From positions 496,001 to 560,000 of the forward strand of contig NZ_JAJDOP010000002.1 of assembly GCF_020595095.1 (NCBI RefSeq): 64,000 nucleotides of DNA. Direction: 5' to 3'. Shown here one piece after another: positions 52,530 through 64,000 of the stretch. The stretch is from Microvirga rosea (GTDB lineage: Bacteria > Pseudomonadota > Alphaproteobacteria > Rhizobiales > Beijerinckiaceae). The translations under genes were made by a program, and so were the position numbers. The notes under the pieces are model-generated. The model worked only from the letters and a program-made list of their open reading frames with translations, made no database searches and was not told the DNA's origin. The number at the start of each line of letters is the position of its first letter. Position 1 is the stretch's first letter.

Positions 52530-52934
52530 ATGTCCGTCATCGTTTCCTCCCCCCTCCTCCGTCAGGCTCTGATCGCGGATGCCTCGACCAGCGCAGCCTG
52601 TGGCCTCCTGATGCTTCTGGCCGCGGGACCGCTCGCATCGCTTCTGGGGCTACCGGTCCCGTTGCTGCGGCTCGCCGGTCTCGCGCTTCTGCCCTATGCG
52701 GGCCTTGTCGGATACTTAGGTCTGCGCGAGCATCTGCCGCGGGGCATGGTGTGGGCGGTCGTCATAGGCAACGCCGTCTGGGCCATCGACAGCCTGCTTC
52801 TGCTCATGAGCGGCTGGGTCGAGCCCACCCGGGCAGGATACGCCTTCGTGATTGCGCAAGGACTTGTCGTCCTCATGTATGCGGAGCTGCAATATGTCGG
52901 CCTCCGGCGCTCGAGAGAAGCCTTTGCGGTTTAG
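52530..52934 (+). CDS. Small four-helix membrane protein
   Basis: The product has 134 residues with about four membrane helices (TSAACGLLMLLAAGPLASLLGL, LLRLAGLALLPYAGLVGYLGL, GMVWAVVIGNAVWAIDSLLLLMSG, YAFVIAQGLVVLMYAELQYVGL). Function is unknown. AAGGAG lies 6 nt before the ATG at 52530 and decides the start over ATG 52515. It is divergent from the XRE regulator, which suggests it is that protein's regulated target. Confidence 0.75.
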   Translation: MSVIVSSPLLRQALIADASTSAACGLLMLLAAGPLASLLGLPVPLLRLAGLALLPYAGLVGYLGLREHLPRGMVWAVVIGNAVWAIDSLLLLMSGWVEPTRAGYAFVIAQGLVVLMYAELQYVGLRRSREAFAV

Positions 52935-52947
52935 GGTCTGAACGAAA

Positions 52948-53014
52948 CCGAGGCGTCGCTACACGCCTCGGCGACTGCACGCACCGCCGTCAGCGCCTTC
53001 TATCGCTGACGGCG
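52948..53014. terminator. Two adjacent perfect hairpins between convergent genes
   Basis: Hairpin 1: CCGAGGCG (52948-52955), 8-nt loop, CGCCTCGG (52964-52971). Hairpin 2: CGCCGTCAGCG (52985-52995), 8-nt loop, CGCTGACGGCG (53004-53014). Both are perfect. They fill the 159-bp gap between the membrane protein gene (ending 52934) and the convergent cupin gene (ending 53094). On the minus strand hairpin 1 is followed by TTTCGTT, so it can terminate the cupin transcript; hairpin 2 has no T-run. Confidence 0.5.
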
Positions 53015-53093
53015 CAAAGCCGTTCCACGGCATGAATGCCCGCAATGGATGAAAGGCAGATCCTCGGCAGCGCCGACGGCATCCACAGACGGA

Positions 53094-53483
53094 CTATGCG
53101 GGCGGTAATTCGAGGCCCTTCGGCAGTGAAATCCAGATGACCGTCTGCGCCTCCGGGGAATGGCGCGACAGATGGCCTTTACCGTGCGTGTCCTCCACCA
53201 ACACGAAGCTACCCGCCTGAACGTGACGCACCTCTCTGTCGCTCGTCTCATATTCAACCGAACCATCCAGCCTGACTGTCAGCACCGGTTCTGGAACCGT
53301 ATGCCAGGCAACCTCGCGCATCCCCGCCGGGATGCGGGTAATGCGGACGCGGGACGCCGGATAGCTGGCCGAAACCTCGAACGGGACGGCGTCGGGGTGC
53401 ACCGATCTCTTCGTCGTCGGCAGTTCAACTTCGTCGAAATGCGACTCGCCGTCCGGGGTGGCATAGATGCGCAGGCACTTCAT
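53094..53483 (-). CDS. Cupin-domain protein
   Basis: The product has 129 residues. The beta-barrel pattern is SRVRITRIPAGMREVAWHTVPEPVLTVRLDGSVEYETSDREVRHVQAGSFVLVEDTHGKGHLSRH, a typical small cupin with His residues that could bind a metal (WHTVPEP, DTHGKGH). No enzymatic role can be assigned. ATG 53483 begins MKCLRIYATPDGESHFDEVELPTT, like small cupins that carry this N-terminus; upstream sequence in the frame is unlikely to be coding. AAGGA lies 11 nt upstream. Confidence 0.75.
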   Translation of the reverse strand: MKCLRIYATPDGESHFDEVELPTTKRSVHPDAVPFEVSASYPASRVRITRIPAGMREVAWHTVPEPVLTVRLDGSVEYETSDREVRHVQAGSFVLVEDTHGKGHLSRHSPEAQTVIWISLPKGLELPPA

Positions 53484-53658
53484 TGCGGTTGATTCCTTCT
53501 GGCTCGGCATGCCGAAACGACGCACGCCTACCATGGATGGGGCGGGATAACACCACGAGGCCCTGCGAGCATCGGTGTGCGCCGCAAGCGGAACTTCGCC
53601 TTCGAACGGGTGGGGCAGGCCCAAGGTGACGGTTGGGGCCTTCTTCGGGGTTGATCCG

Positions 53659-56421
53659 CTATGCCTGATGGATCATCGCCTCGATTTTTTCGACCAGGGA
53701 ATCGAAGGCGATCGGCTTCGAAATCACCTCCATGCCCGGGCCCAGGAAGCCGCTTTTCAGAAGATTGTTCTCGACATAACCCGTCATGAACAGGACCTTG
53801 AGACGAGGGCGGCTCTGCAGCGCCGCGTCGGCGAGCTGGCGCCCGTTCAATCCGGGAAGCCCCACATCGGTCAGCAGAAGGTCGATCGTCTCGCCCGCGT
53901 GCAGGATGCGCAAGCCCTCGGCCCCATCTCCCGCGCTGAGAACGCGGTAGCCCATGTCCTGGAGCATTTCGACCACCAGGGTTCTGACCACCGGCTCGTC
54001 TTCGACGACCAGAAGAGTCGCCCCGGCCGTGGCACGCCCCGACATGGCGTTGCTCGTATCGACTTTGGGCGTCTCGGAGCCGAGATAGCGGGGCAAGTAA
54101 ATCGTCACCCGGGTCCCTTCTCCGACCTCGGAGTGAATCCGGACATGGCCGCCGGATTGCTTCACGAAACCGTAAACCATCGACAGGCCGAGGCCCGTGC
54201 CCTGGCCCAGGGGCTTTGTCGTAAAGAACGGCTCGAATGCCTTTTCGATGACGTCCCGAGGCATTCCGGATCCATTGTCGGACACCACGAGACCGACATA
54301 GTCACCGATGGAAACACCATGTTCTTGCGCGGCACCGTCGTCCGCAACGGCAAGGTTCATCGTTTCTATGACGATCCGGCCACCGTCAGGCATGGCATCG
54401 CGGGCATTGATGACGAGGTTGAGAAGGGCGTTCTCAAGCTGGTTCGCATCGCAATGGGTGAGCCACAGGTTCTTGAAGAACGCCTCTTCCACCCGGATGG
54501 CTTCGTTCGTCGAGCGCCGCAGGAGTTCCGCCATCGATGCGATCAGCATGTTGGCGTCCACCGGCTTGGGATCGAGCGGCTGGCGTCTGGAGAAGGCCAG
54601 CAACCGATGCGTCAAGGCAGCGGCGCGCTTCGCCGATCCGAGAGCGGATTCCAGATAGCGCTGCACTTGATCGTTCCTGCCCTGGGCCATCCGTGTCTGG
54701 ATCAGATCGATCGAGCCGATGACGCCTGTCAGCAGGTTGTTGAAGTCGTGGGCGATACCGCCGGTCAGTTGTCCGACGGCCTCCATCTTCTGAGATTGCC
54801 GAAGAGCCTCTTCGGCCTGAAGCAACGCCCTGGCGGCTTCGCGCTCCGTGGTTACATCACGGCCGATCGCATGAATAAAGCCTTCGTCGGACACGATGGT
54901 CCAGGAGATCCAGCGAAACGATCCATCGCGATGCCGGACGCGATTTTCATAGCGTAAGGGATTTGCCCCTTCCCGCTCGACCGCAAGGCCCTTACCCGCC
55001 TCCTCAGGATGAAGAAGGTCTGAAAATGGCTTGGTGACGAGATCGCATTCGTCCCATTCCAGAAGGGTCTTCCACGCCGGATTCGTCGCAATGATCGAAT
55101 GATCGGCATCGAGCACGATCATGAGGTCCGTCGAAAGCCGCCACATGCGGTCGCGCTCGCGGGTGCGTTCGGCAACGCGCTCCTCGAGTTGCGCGTTCAG
55201 GGCCTCGAGTTCCTGCGCGGCAACGCTCTGATCGTGAATGTCGGTGTTCGTCCCTATCCAGCGCATGACACGGCCTTGCGCATCATGAACGGGAACACCC
55301 TTCGACAAGAACCAGCGGTAAGACTGATCGCTGGCACGCTTGAGCCGGAACCGGCTCTCGAAAATCGTCCCGTTATCGAGAGCATGTCTCCATGCCCGGG
55401 ACGTCTCCTCCAGATCGTCCGGGTGGATGACAGTGCTCCACGCGCCGTTTTCGAGATCGGTGACGCACACTCCGGCGTAGTCATAGAAGCGGCCGTTGAA
55501 CCATTCGGCCCTCCCGTCGTGTCCTGCCTCCCAGACCTGGTGAGGCACGGCCTCAACGAGCGCCCGGAAGCGCTCTTCGCTGGCCCGAAGAGCTTCCTCG
55601 GCGATCTTCCGTTCGGTGACGTCTCGATAGAAACTGACGACGCCCTCTGGCGTGGGGCAAATACGCAGCTCGAGCCAGCGATCCTTGCCGAAGCCGAGAT
55701 AGCGACGCAGGAGCGTGACCGGCATCTGCTCCGTCAAGCAGCGGCGATAGGCCTCTTCCAGGGAGGACCCGGCGGAGGTCGGCCATGCTTCCCAATGCGT
55801 CTTGCCGAGGATTTCATGCTCCGCGCGCCCGTCGTACTGCAGGGCCGCGGGATTGAGCTTCACGACACGGAATTCCTCGTCAAAGGCGACGAAGCCATCG
55901 CCCAGAAGATCGAGGATATGGTCGGCCCGATCGCTGTTCGCCTTGAACGAAAGGGCCGAGCGAACGCGATCGGTGACATCGCTGCCCTGAAGAATGATAC
56001 CGTCGACCAGCCCCTCGGCATTCACGACGGGTTGGGCGTTGAAGTCGACGAAACGTTCCTCGACCGGCCCTCCCGACTCAGGCTGATAATCGATCATCAC
56101 GTCCTGAAGGGCGACATGTCGCCCTGTCGCGCAAGCTCTCTCCAGACATTCGGCGAAGCGCGGAGTTGCTGCGAACATGAGGCTTGTCACCGGAGCCCCG
56201 ACAACATCCTGATGATGAACGAGTTGGCCGAAAGCCCTGTTGGCCCAGACGATCTTGTGGTGAGGCCCCTTGACCAGACAGAGGAAGCCCGGTGCGGCTT
56301 CAAGAGCGCTCAGGATCGCGGTCACATCAAGGCCGACCTGTCCGGAATCGCTCACCCGGCCAGAAGACCCGAAGGGGCGGTGAAGCACGATATCCTTTTG
56401 AGTGCCGAGGCCCTGCGGCAT
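53659..56421 (-). CDS. Soluble hybrid histidine kinase: four PAS domains, HisKA, HATPase, REC
   Basis: The product has 920 residues and no membrane segment, so it is a cytoplasmic sensor. PAS domains lie at about residues 35-155, 165-275, 285-405 and 430-545, joined by coiled coil ([25 protein letters not shown]). Phosphoacceptor is His558 in [11 protein letters not shown]. The ATPase domain has [22 protein letters not shown] and [13 protein letters not shown]. The receiver has Asp852 (LTDVGLPG). Signal and partner are unknown. It shares the kinase core with the gene at 20137 but has different PAS domains. A sigma70-like promoter lies upstream. Confidence 0.93.
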   Translation of the reverse strand: MPQGLGTQKDIVLHRPFGSSGRVSDSGQVGLDVTAILSALEAAPGFLCLVKGPHHKIVWANRAFGQLVHHQDVVGAPVTSLMFAATPRFAECLERACATGRHVALQDVMIDYQPESGGPVEERFVDFNAQPVVNAEGLVDGIILQGSDVTDRVRSALSFKANSDRADHILDLLGDGFVAFDEEFRVVKLNPAALQYDGRAEHEILGKTHWEAWPTSAGSSLEEAYRRCLTEQMPVTLLRRYLGFGKDRWLELRICPTPEGVVSFYRDVTERKIAEEALRASEERFRALVEAVPHQVWEAGHDGRAEWFNGRFYDYAGVCVTDLENGAWSTVIHPDDLEETSRAWRHALDNGTIFESRFRLKRASDQSYRWFLSKGVPVHDAQGRVMRWIGTNTDIHDQSVAAQELEALNAQLEERVAERTRERDRMWRLSTDLMIVLDADHSIIATNPAWKTLLEWDECDLVTKPFSDLLHPEEAGKGLAVEREGANPLRYENRVRHRDGSFRWISWTIVSDEGFIHAIGRDVTTEREAARALLQAEEALRQSQKMEAVGQLTGGIAHDFNNLLTGVIGSIDLIQTRMAQGRNDQVQRYLESALGSAKRAAALTHRLLAFSRRQPLDPKPVDANMLIASMAELLRRSTNEAIRVEEAFFKNLWLTHCDANQLENALLNLVINARDAMPDGGRIVIETMNLAVADDGAAQEHGVSIGDYVGLVVSDNGSGMPRDVIEKAFEPFFTTKPLGQGTGLGLSMVYGFVKQSGGHVRIHSEVGEGTRVTIYLPRYLGSETPKVDTSNAMSGRATAGATLLVVEDEPVVRTLVVEMLQDMGYRVLSAGDGAEGLRILHAGETIDLLLTDVGLPGLNGRQLADAALQSRPRLKVLFMTGYVENNLLKSGFLGPGMEVISKPIAFDSLVEKIEAMIHQA

Positions 56422-56516
56422 CTTGATCTTTCGAGGAAAGCCAGCCGATGAGCCGGCAGCTTCCTTTCTGTAGCGTCACGGTCCGTCCATACTTTACCCA
56501 TGGACAGGCAAAAGCT

Positions 56517-56545
56517 TACATAAATGGTATTCTATAACAATGCAA
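56517..56545 (-). promoter_or_regulatory. Promoter of the histidine kinase gene at 53659
   Basis: On the minus strand TTGCAT (56545-56540), 17 nt, TATGTA (56522-56517) gives a good sigma70-like promoter in an unusually AT-rich island of the 166-bp gap, about 95 nt before the kinase start. An imperfect dyad CTATA...TATAG (56532-56551) surrounds the -35. Confidence 0.45.
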
Positions 56546-56587
56546 CTATAGGCTGGGATGGGTCGTGCGAATCCGCACGCGACGGCG

Positions 56588-56935
56588 TCAAAAGCTCCGG
56601 CCGTCGACCGGGATCGGCGTCAGCGCCTTGAGGTCGAGACCTTCCAGACACCGCACGTTGATGGCAGCCGTTTTCTCGCCGGATGGTTTTTGCCCTTCGG
56701 CGAATGGAGCGCAGCCGCAGGAAGGGCAAAAGCGATGTTGAATGGCGTGCTTGTTGAATGTGTAGGTGGAGAGCGCATCCTCACCTTGCGTTATCTTTAA
56801 AGCCGCATGAGGCACGAAGGTCAGAAGGTAACCTTTTCGGCTGCAATGGGAGCAATTGCATTCCATGACCTGTTCGAGGTCGGTTTCGACCTCGAACGTC
56901 ACTTGACCGCAATGGCAGGATCCCTTGTGCGTCAT
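56588..56935 (-). CDS. GFA-family zinc protein
   Basis: The product has 115 residues. It contains the cysteine ligands of the GFA fold: GSCHCGQVTFEV, ECNCSHCSRKGYLL, and HRFCPSCGCAPFAEG. The prototype binds glutathione and promotes S-hydroxymethylglutathione formation in formaldehyde detoxification, but most members have no known substrate. GGAG lies 7 nt before the ATG. It starts 23 nt after the ppdK stop and may be cotranscribed with it. Confidence 0.9.
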   Translation of the reverse strand: MTHKGSCHCGQVTFEVETDLEQVMECNCSHCSRKGYLLTFVPHAALKITQGEDALSTYTFNKHAIQHRFCPSCGCAPFAEGQKPSGEKTAAINVRCLEGLDLKALTPIPVDGRSF

Positions 56936-56958
56936 CGATGACTCCGCCCCGCAGCCCC

Positions 56959-59637
<2,679 letters not shown>

Positions 59638-59829
59638 CATCCGACCCTTTGGCTCACATGACCTGCCGTCATGCAGGTGCTGGCTTGAAGCATGCCGATC
59701 CACAACGCAACCTGAACGGCCAAGGTTCCGGTGGCCCGCCGGCGACGAATGTCGCCTTTCCCTCCCGAACGGAGAGTTTATCACGGCACCGGATGTTGTA
59801 TCACAATTGCTGTTTCATCAGGTTCAGCA

Positions 59830-61827
59830 ATGCCTTCCCCTCTTATCATCAGTTCCGACCAAGCCTCGACCATCGCCCTCACGACAGATCAGAGCTCCGT
59901 CACTGTCAATCCGGGAATATCCGTCTCGGGACCGGATTCGGGTTTTGGAATCGACGCGACCGCCGGTGCCGGCGGCACGATCTTCCTTTATGGCTCCCTG
60001 TCGGCCGGAGGCGGCATCTACGATCCGTCGACAACGCGGAACTCCTACAACATCGTTCTTTATTCCCAGGCCTCCATCTCGGCCTCGTCCGGGTATGGGA
60101 TCGCCCTCCAAAAGCAGGCCTCCGTGATCAATCACGGCCGCATCGAAGCAACGCAGACCGGGATCAGCCTGGGCGACGGCAACAGCATCGTGGTGAACAA
60201 CGGCTCGATCGCCGCGGAGATCGGCCTCCAAGCCTATGGCCATGGGACGATCATCGAGAATGCGGGTTCGATCATCGGCTCCAAGAATGCAATGGTCGTC
60301 ACCGGCGACAACTGCACGATTACGAACAATGGCCTCGTGGAAGGATCCCAGTTCGGCATCGTTCTGGCGGAAGTGACCGGCACCGCTACCGTGATCACCA
60401 ATACCGGAACGCTCACGGGCGGTTATCTGGCCTTTCAAGGAAGCCGCGCCGGCAACGAACTCATCAATCGCGGCTTGATCACCGGCAGCGTCGATTTTCG
60501 AGGCGGCGACGACGTCTTCGACAACCGGCAGGGGAAGATCACCGGAACGGTTCTCCTCGGAACGGGAGATGACAAAGCACTGGGAGGTTCCGGCAGCGAG
60601 GTCTTCTCGGACTGGTTGGGGAACGACACCATCGATGCAGGGGGCGGCATCGATACGCTCAGCTACGAACTGTCCACCGACCCCAATCTCTCCGCCCATG
60701 TCGATCTGCGGATCGAAACCGAGCAGACGAGCGTCTGGGGCACCGATACGTTCCTGAATTTCGAAAACGTCGTCGGCAGTGCGGGCGCCGACACGATCAC
60801 GGGCAGCGACGGCGACAATGTTCTCAAGGGCCTGACGGGCTTGGACAGTCTGAGCGGAGCGAAAGGCAACGATACGCTCGAGGGGGGCGCTGACAACGAC
60901 GTTCTCGATGGCGGCGACGGCGTGGATACTGCCGTCTATGCCGGCACTGCCATCGTGACGGTCGACCTGCGGCTGGAGGTGGTCCAGAACACCGGTCTCG
61001 GCAACGATATCCTGACCGGAATTGAGAACCTCGTCGGCGGCTCGGCAGCCGACCGCCTGACCGGCAACAGCGTCGACAATCGTCTGCAAGGCGGCGACAG
61101 CGCGGATCTGCTCTTCGGCAACGAAGGCGCGGACCACCTGGACGGCGAAGCCGGCAACGATGTTCTGGACGGCGGCTCGGGAAGCGATACGGCAGTCTTT
61201 TCTTCGAGCCGGAGCAGCTATTCCGTTGTTGCGAATGCGGATGGAACCATCACAATCACCGACAACCGGGCCGAGGGCGACGGCAAGGATGTGCTGACAA
61301 GCATCGAATATCTCCAATTCAGCGACGTCACCGTTGCGGCTCCGCTCTATGCTCCCCCTCCCCAACCGGTCACCGCCTCGGCCCCCGTACCCCTCAATCT
61401 GTATGGAACATCGAGAGCCGACAGGCTCACGGGCGGAGACGGCAACGACAAGCTTTGGGGCAAGCTCGGCAAGGACGTGCTGTTCGGTGGAAAAGGCAAG
61501 GACGTGTTCGTGTTCAACACCAAGCTGAACAAGAAGACCAACCTCGACAAGATCGCCGACTTCAACGTCAAGGACGACACGATCTGGCTCGACAACGCCA
61601 TCTTCAAGAAGCTAGGCAAGGGCAGCGAGCTGAAGCCGGGCAAGCTCAACAAGGCGTTCTTCAGCATTGGCGATCACGCCAAGGACAAGAACGACTATCT
61701 GATCTACGACAACAAGCAGGGCGTGCTGTTTTACGATGCCGACGGCTCGGGCAAAGGCAAGGCGATGGAGATCGCCACGCTGTCCAAGAAGCTCAAGATG
61801 ACCGTCGACGACTTCAAGATCATTTGA
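59830..61827 (+). CDS. RTX calcium-binding protein with beta-helix N-terminus and Lys-rich C-terminus
   Basis: The product has 665 residues and no Sec signal. Residues 1-240 are repeated beta-helix-like rungs (NSIVVNNGSIAAEIGLQAYGHGTIIENAGSIIG). Residues 240-470 hold RTX nonapeptide repeats (GSAGADTITGSDGDNVLKGLTG; GGADNDVLDGGDG; GNEGADHLDGEAGNDVLDGGSG). After a Pro-rich hinge (PLYAPPPQPVTASAPVP) comes a last RTX unit and a Lys-rich domain ending DFKII, similar in plan to the end of the M10 protease. A type I secretion substrate is likely; the exporter is not here. ATG 59830 has AGG 8 nt upstream. Confidence 0.87.
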   Translation: MPSPLIISSDQASTIALTTDQSSVTVNPGISVSGPDSGFGIDATAGAGGTIFLYGSLSAGGGIYDPSTTRNSYNIVLYSQASISASSGYGIALQKQASVINHGRIEATQTGISLGDGNSIVVNNGSIAAEIGLQAYGHGTIIENAGSIIGSKNAMVVTGDNCTITNNGLVEGSQFGIVLAEVTGTATVITNTGTLTGGYLAFQGSRAGNELINRGLITGSVDFRGGDDVFDNRQGKITGTVLLGTGDDKALGGSGSEVFSDWLGNDTIDAGGGIDTLSYELSTDPNLSAHVDLRIETEQTSVWGTDTFLNFENVVGSAGADTITGSDGDNVLKGLTGLDSLSGAKGNDTLEGGADNDVLDGGDGVDTAVYAGTAIVTVDLRLEVVQNTGLGNDILTGIENLVGGSAADRLTGNSVDNRLQGGDSADLLFGNEGADHLDGEAGNDVLDGGSGSDTAVFSSSRSSYSVVANADGTITITDNRAEGDGKDVLTSIEYLQFSDVTVAAPLYAPPPQPVTASAPVPLNLYGTSRADRLTGGDGNDKLWGKLGKDVLFGGKGKDVFVFNTKLNKKTNLDKIADFNVKDDTIWLDNAIFKKLGKGSELKPGKLNKAFFSIGDHAKDKNDYLIYDNKQGVLFYDADGSGKGKAMEIATLSKKLKMTVDDFKII

Positions 61828-61860
61828 AGAACGTGACGCGTCGTCCCTAAATCAACCACG

Positions 61861-61893
61861 AAAAAATCCGCCAGAGCCCGGGCTCTGGCGGAT
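61861..61893 (-). terminator. Strong intrinsic terminator of the L,D-transpeptidase gene
   Basis: ATCCGCCAGAGCCC (61866-61879) and GGGCTCTGGCGGAT (61880-61893) form a perfect 28-nt palindrome. On the minus strand it is followed by TTTTTT, giving a textbook rho-independent terminator 26 nt after the stop of the gene at 61919. It may also stop plus-strand transcripts of the RTX gene less well, as no T-run follows on that side. Confidence 0.85.
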
Positions 61894-61918
61894 CGTATGA
61901 TCTGTCGAATGTGGTGTC

Positions 61919-62569
61919 TTAGACCCGGTAACGGCCGTTGCGCTTCACATAGACCGTCGAGCCGACGGGCACGCGCTCGTAGAGGTCCGCAATGTCCTCA
62001 TTGAGCATGCGCACGCAGCCGGACGAGACCTGCTCGCCAATGCTCCACGGCTCGTTGGTTCCATGGATACGGAACAGGATATCGCGGCCGTCCTGGTACA
62101 GGTACAGAGCGCGCGCGCCGAGCGGATTGTCGAGACCGGCCTCGCGGTAGCGCGGCAGATCCGGCTTGATGCTGACCATGGTCTTGGTCGGCGACCATGC
62201 GGGCCAGACGCCCTTGCGGCCGACCGATGCCACGCCGCGCCAGGAGAAGCCCTGCTTGCCGACGCCGACGCCATAGCGGACCGCCTTGTTGTCGGGCTGG
62301 ACGAGATAGAGCATGCGCTCATCGATATCGACCACGATGCTGCCAGGCTTCTCGGGGCCTTTGTACTCCACCGTCTGGCGAGCGTACTTGGCGTCCATCT
62401 TGCTACGGTCGACGAGTGGAATGTCGTAGGGTTTATCCGGCGCGACACCGACGTACCAACCCGCATAAGGATCATCCGCGGCGGCGGATTGCTGCGGGGC
62501 CTGTACGCTTTGGCAGGCCGCGAGAGATGCGCTCATCAAAGCGCCGATCAGGAGGCGACGAAACATCAT
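61919..62569 (-). CDS. L,D-transpeptidase lipoprotein
   Basis: The product has 216 residues. The lipoprotein signal is MMFRRLLIGALMSASLAAC. The YkuD domain shows GSIVVDIDERMLYLVQPDNKAVRYGVGVG, DNPLGARALYLY, HGTNEP and the catalytic SSGCVRMLNEDIADLY. It should form 3-3 peptidoglycan crosslinks or attach proteins to peptidoglycan in the periplasm. It is a paralogue of the truncated gene at 1-527. Two adjacent ATGs occur (62569, 62566). It ends at a strong terminator. Confidence 0.94.
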   Translation of the reverse strand: MMFRRLLIGALMSASLAACQSVQAPQQSAAADDPYAGWYVGVAPDKPYDIPLVDRSKMDAKYARQTVEYKGPEKPGSIVVDIDERMLYLVQPDNKAVRYGVGVGKQGFSWRGVASVGRKGVWPAWSPTKTMVSIKPDLPRYREAGLDNPLGARALYLYQDGRDILFRIHGTNEPWSIGEQVSSGCVRMLNEDIADLYERVPVGSTVYVKRNGRYRV

Positions 62570-62672
62570 CAGTTTTTTCTTGAGCCGGGAGAAACGGAGT
62601 TGCGGACCTGCCTATCGCGAAGCACTCAGCAATGCTGTGCCCTGACTGCAACAGCAACGGGAGAATGCGGCC

Positions 62673-64000
62673 TTACCCTTCGATACGCGAGAAATCCGCA
62701 ACCGTGCGCGTTGCATCGCGAAGAGCGTTGAGAAGTCGCAGGCGGTTCTCCCGCAGCTCGGAATCCTCGGCATTGACCGTCACCTTGTCGAAGAAGGTGT
62801 CCACGGCAGGCCGAAGAGCCGCAAGAGCCCGCATGGCGCCCTCGAAATCCTCCCTCTTCACATAATCGCGAGCCTGCGACGATGCGTCCTCCAGGACCTG
62901 AAGCAAAACCTGCTCTTCCGGTTGCCCGCGCTCCTGAATGAGGGACCGATTCGGTGCCGCATCGTAAGCGCGTCCATCCTTTTTTTCCTCGATGCGGAGA
63001 ATGTTCGCGGCCCGCCGGAATCCGGCCAGCAGATTCTTGCCGTCTTCCGTATCGAGGAAGCGTCCAAGTGCTTCGACACGGCGCACGATCATCAGAAGAT
63101 CGTCCTGCCCTTCGAGAGCGAACACCGCATCGATGAGATCGTGCCGCGCACCCTGATCGCGGAGATAGACTTTGAGGCGGTCCGCGAAGAACGAGAGAAG
63201 GTCCGGCACGACGGATGCCGCGACATCCCCGGCTGCCCGCAGCGATTTATGTGACCCTGAGACGGCAGGATATTGCCCGGGCGGCGTTTGTGAGCCGGAG
63301 CGATGAACGACAAACTCGCCGGGATTCTGCGGATCCTGCAGATTGCTGATGGCAAGGGAGAAATTCTCGCCCAATGTCATCCGCAGGTTGTTCTCGAGCA
63401 CCAAGCGGATGACCCCAAGGGCCGCGCGGCGCAGGGCATAAGGATCCTTCGATCCGGTCGGTTTCTCGTCGATCACCCAGAAGGCCACGAGGGTGTCGAT
63501 CTTGTCGGCGAGCGCGACAGCCACGGAAACCGGATCGGTCGGCACCCGATCCGAGGGACCGAGCGGCTTGTAATGGTCTTCGATCGCGGCGGAAACGCTG
63601 GCAGGCTCTTTCTGAATTGACGCATAATAGCGCCCCATCAGGCCCTGCAGCTCAGGGAACTCGCCCACCATTTCGGTGACGAGATCGGCTTTGGCAAGGC
63701 GCGCGGCGCGCTCCGCTTGCGCAGGTTCGGCGCCGGCGATCGGCGCCAGTTCCCTGGCGAGAGCGGCGATACGCTCCACGCGCTGGTACTGCGTGCCGAT
63801 CTGCTCGTGAAACACGATGGTCTTCAGCTTCTCGAGGCGCTCCTCGAGGCGCACCTTCTGGTCCGTTTCCCAGAAGAATTTGGCGTCCGAGAGACGGGCG
63901 CGCACCACGCGCTCATTGCCGCCGACGATGGTCTTGCCGCCATCCTTCGCGACGAGATTGGACGTCAGCAGGAACTTGTTCGCAAGACCTCCGGTCTTCG
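62673..64000 (-). CDS. glyS: Glycine-tRNA ligase beta subunit (N-terminus off window)
   Basis: The minus frame is open from the window edge to the stop at 62673, about 442 residues, the C-terminal two-thirds of GlyS. Typical segments are [102 protein letters not shown], and the anticodon-binding end [30 protein letters not shown] segment rich in Gly/Ser/Pro ([26 protein letters not shown]) is an insertion compared with the usual protein. With GlyQ it charges tRNA-Gly. Confidence 0.96.
   Translation of the reverse strand, partial: KTGGLANKFLLTSNLVAKDGGKTIVGGNERVVRARLSDAKFFWETDQKVRLEERLEKLKTIVFHEQIGTQYQRVERIAALARELAPIAGAEPAQAERAARLAKADLVTEMVGEFPELQGLMGRYYASIQKEPASVSAAIEDHYKPLGPSDRVPTDPVSVAVALADKIDTLVAFWVIDEKPTGSKDPYALRRAALGVIRLVLENNLRMTLGENFSLAISNLQDPQNPGEFVVHRSGSQTPPGQYPAVSGSHKSLRAAGDVAASVVPDLLSFFADRLKVYLRDQGARHDLIDAVFALEGQDDLLMIVRRVEALGRFLDTEDGKNLLAGFRRAANILRIEEKKDGRAYDAAPNRSLIQERGQPEEQVLLQVLEDASSQARDYVKREDFEGAMRALAALRPAVDTFFDKVTVNAEDSELRENRLRLLNALRDATRTVADFSRIEG

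Noticed and set aside
59824..61365. 513-codon antisense frame inside the RTX gene
   Set aside because: The repeats of the RTX gene create this frame. The plus strand shows proper RTX nonapeptides.

Overview
The window is GC-rich, densely coded DNA from an alphaproteobacterium, most likely of the order Hyphomicrobiales (Rhizobiales). The gene content and local order support this: a DnaJ-like gene, fabI, a phosphatase, aroC and ribB lie together; xseB precedes dxs; tlyA is followed by a TrmA/RumA-type methyltransferase; glyS is near ppdK. Small families typical of the group also occur (the TIGR02301 type and the RT0821-type surface lipoprotein). A Methylobacteriaceae member such as Microvirga is a guess from the style of the RTX proteins. 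There are no rRNA genes, and I saw no tRNA, insertion sequence, prophage or CRISPR array.

Region 1 to 15.7 kb: a truncated L,D-transpeptidase, a histone-deacetylase-family hydrolase convergent with a lipid-linked flippase-like protein, then a mostly minus-strand housekeeping block (DnaJ-like, fabI, phosphatase, secreted protein, aroC, ribB). Next come pdxH, a second FMN split-barrel gene behind a palindromic operator candidate, a reductase, two divergent citrate-synthase paralogues (one fused to a helix-turn-helix), a NUDIX enzyme and small proteins.

Region 15.7 to 32.5 kb: a prephenate-dehydrogenase-like gene preceded by what looks like a complete tyrosine attenuator (promoter, leader peptide with Tyr-Tyr, alternative hairpins). 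Then a PCMT-like protein, dihydroorotase, YgfZ, a hybrid histidine kinase behind a consensus EcfG-type stress promoter, PaiB-like, Tag, HD and PTP-like proteins, a large DUF2339 membrane protein, xseB-dxs, a Tat-exported superoxide dismutase, tlyA and an rRNA methyltransferase.

Region 32.5 to 48.6 kb: accessory and metabolic genes. These include a large secreted deacetylase-like protein next to an EF-hand protein, a hotdog protein, a PLP decarboxylase, an SGNH hydrolase, a CorA plus SRAP pair, an acyl-CoA dehydrogenase plus SDR pair, Sua5 behind a triplicated start region, WrbA and a LysR regulator sharing a perfect palindrome, an AcuI-type reductase and an MFS transporter.

Region 48.6 to 64 kb: a serralysin-type M10 protease and an RTX calcium-binding protein (both probably type I secreted), a SleB-like wall hydrolase, an XRE regulator, a cupin, a second large hybrid histidine kinase, a GFA protein, ppdK, a second L,D-transpeptidase with a strong terminator, and the 3' part of glyS. 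The most interesting item is the candidate tyrosine attenuator at 15712-15858.
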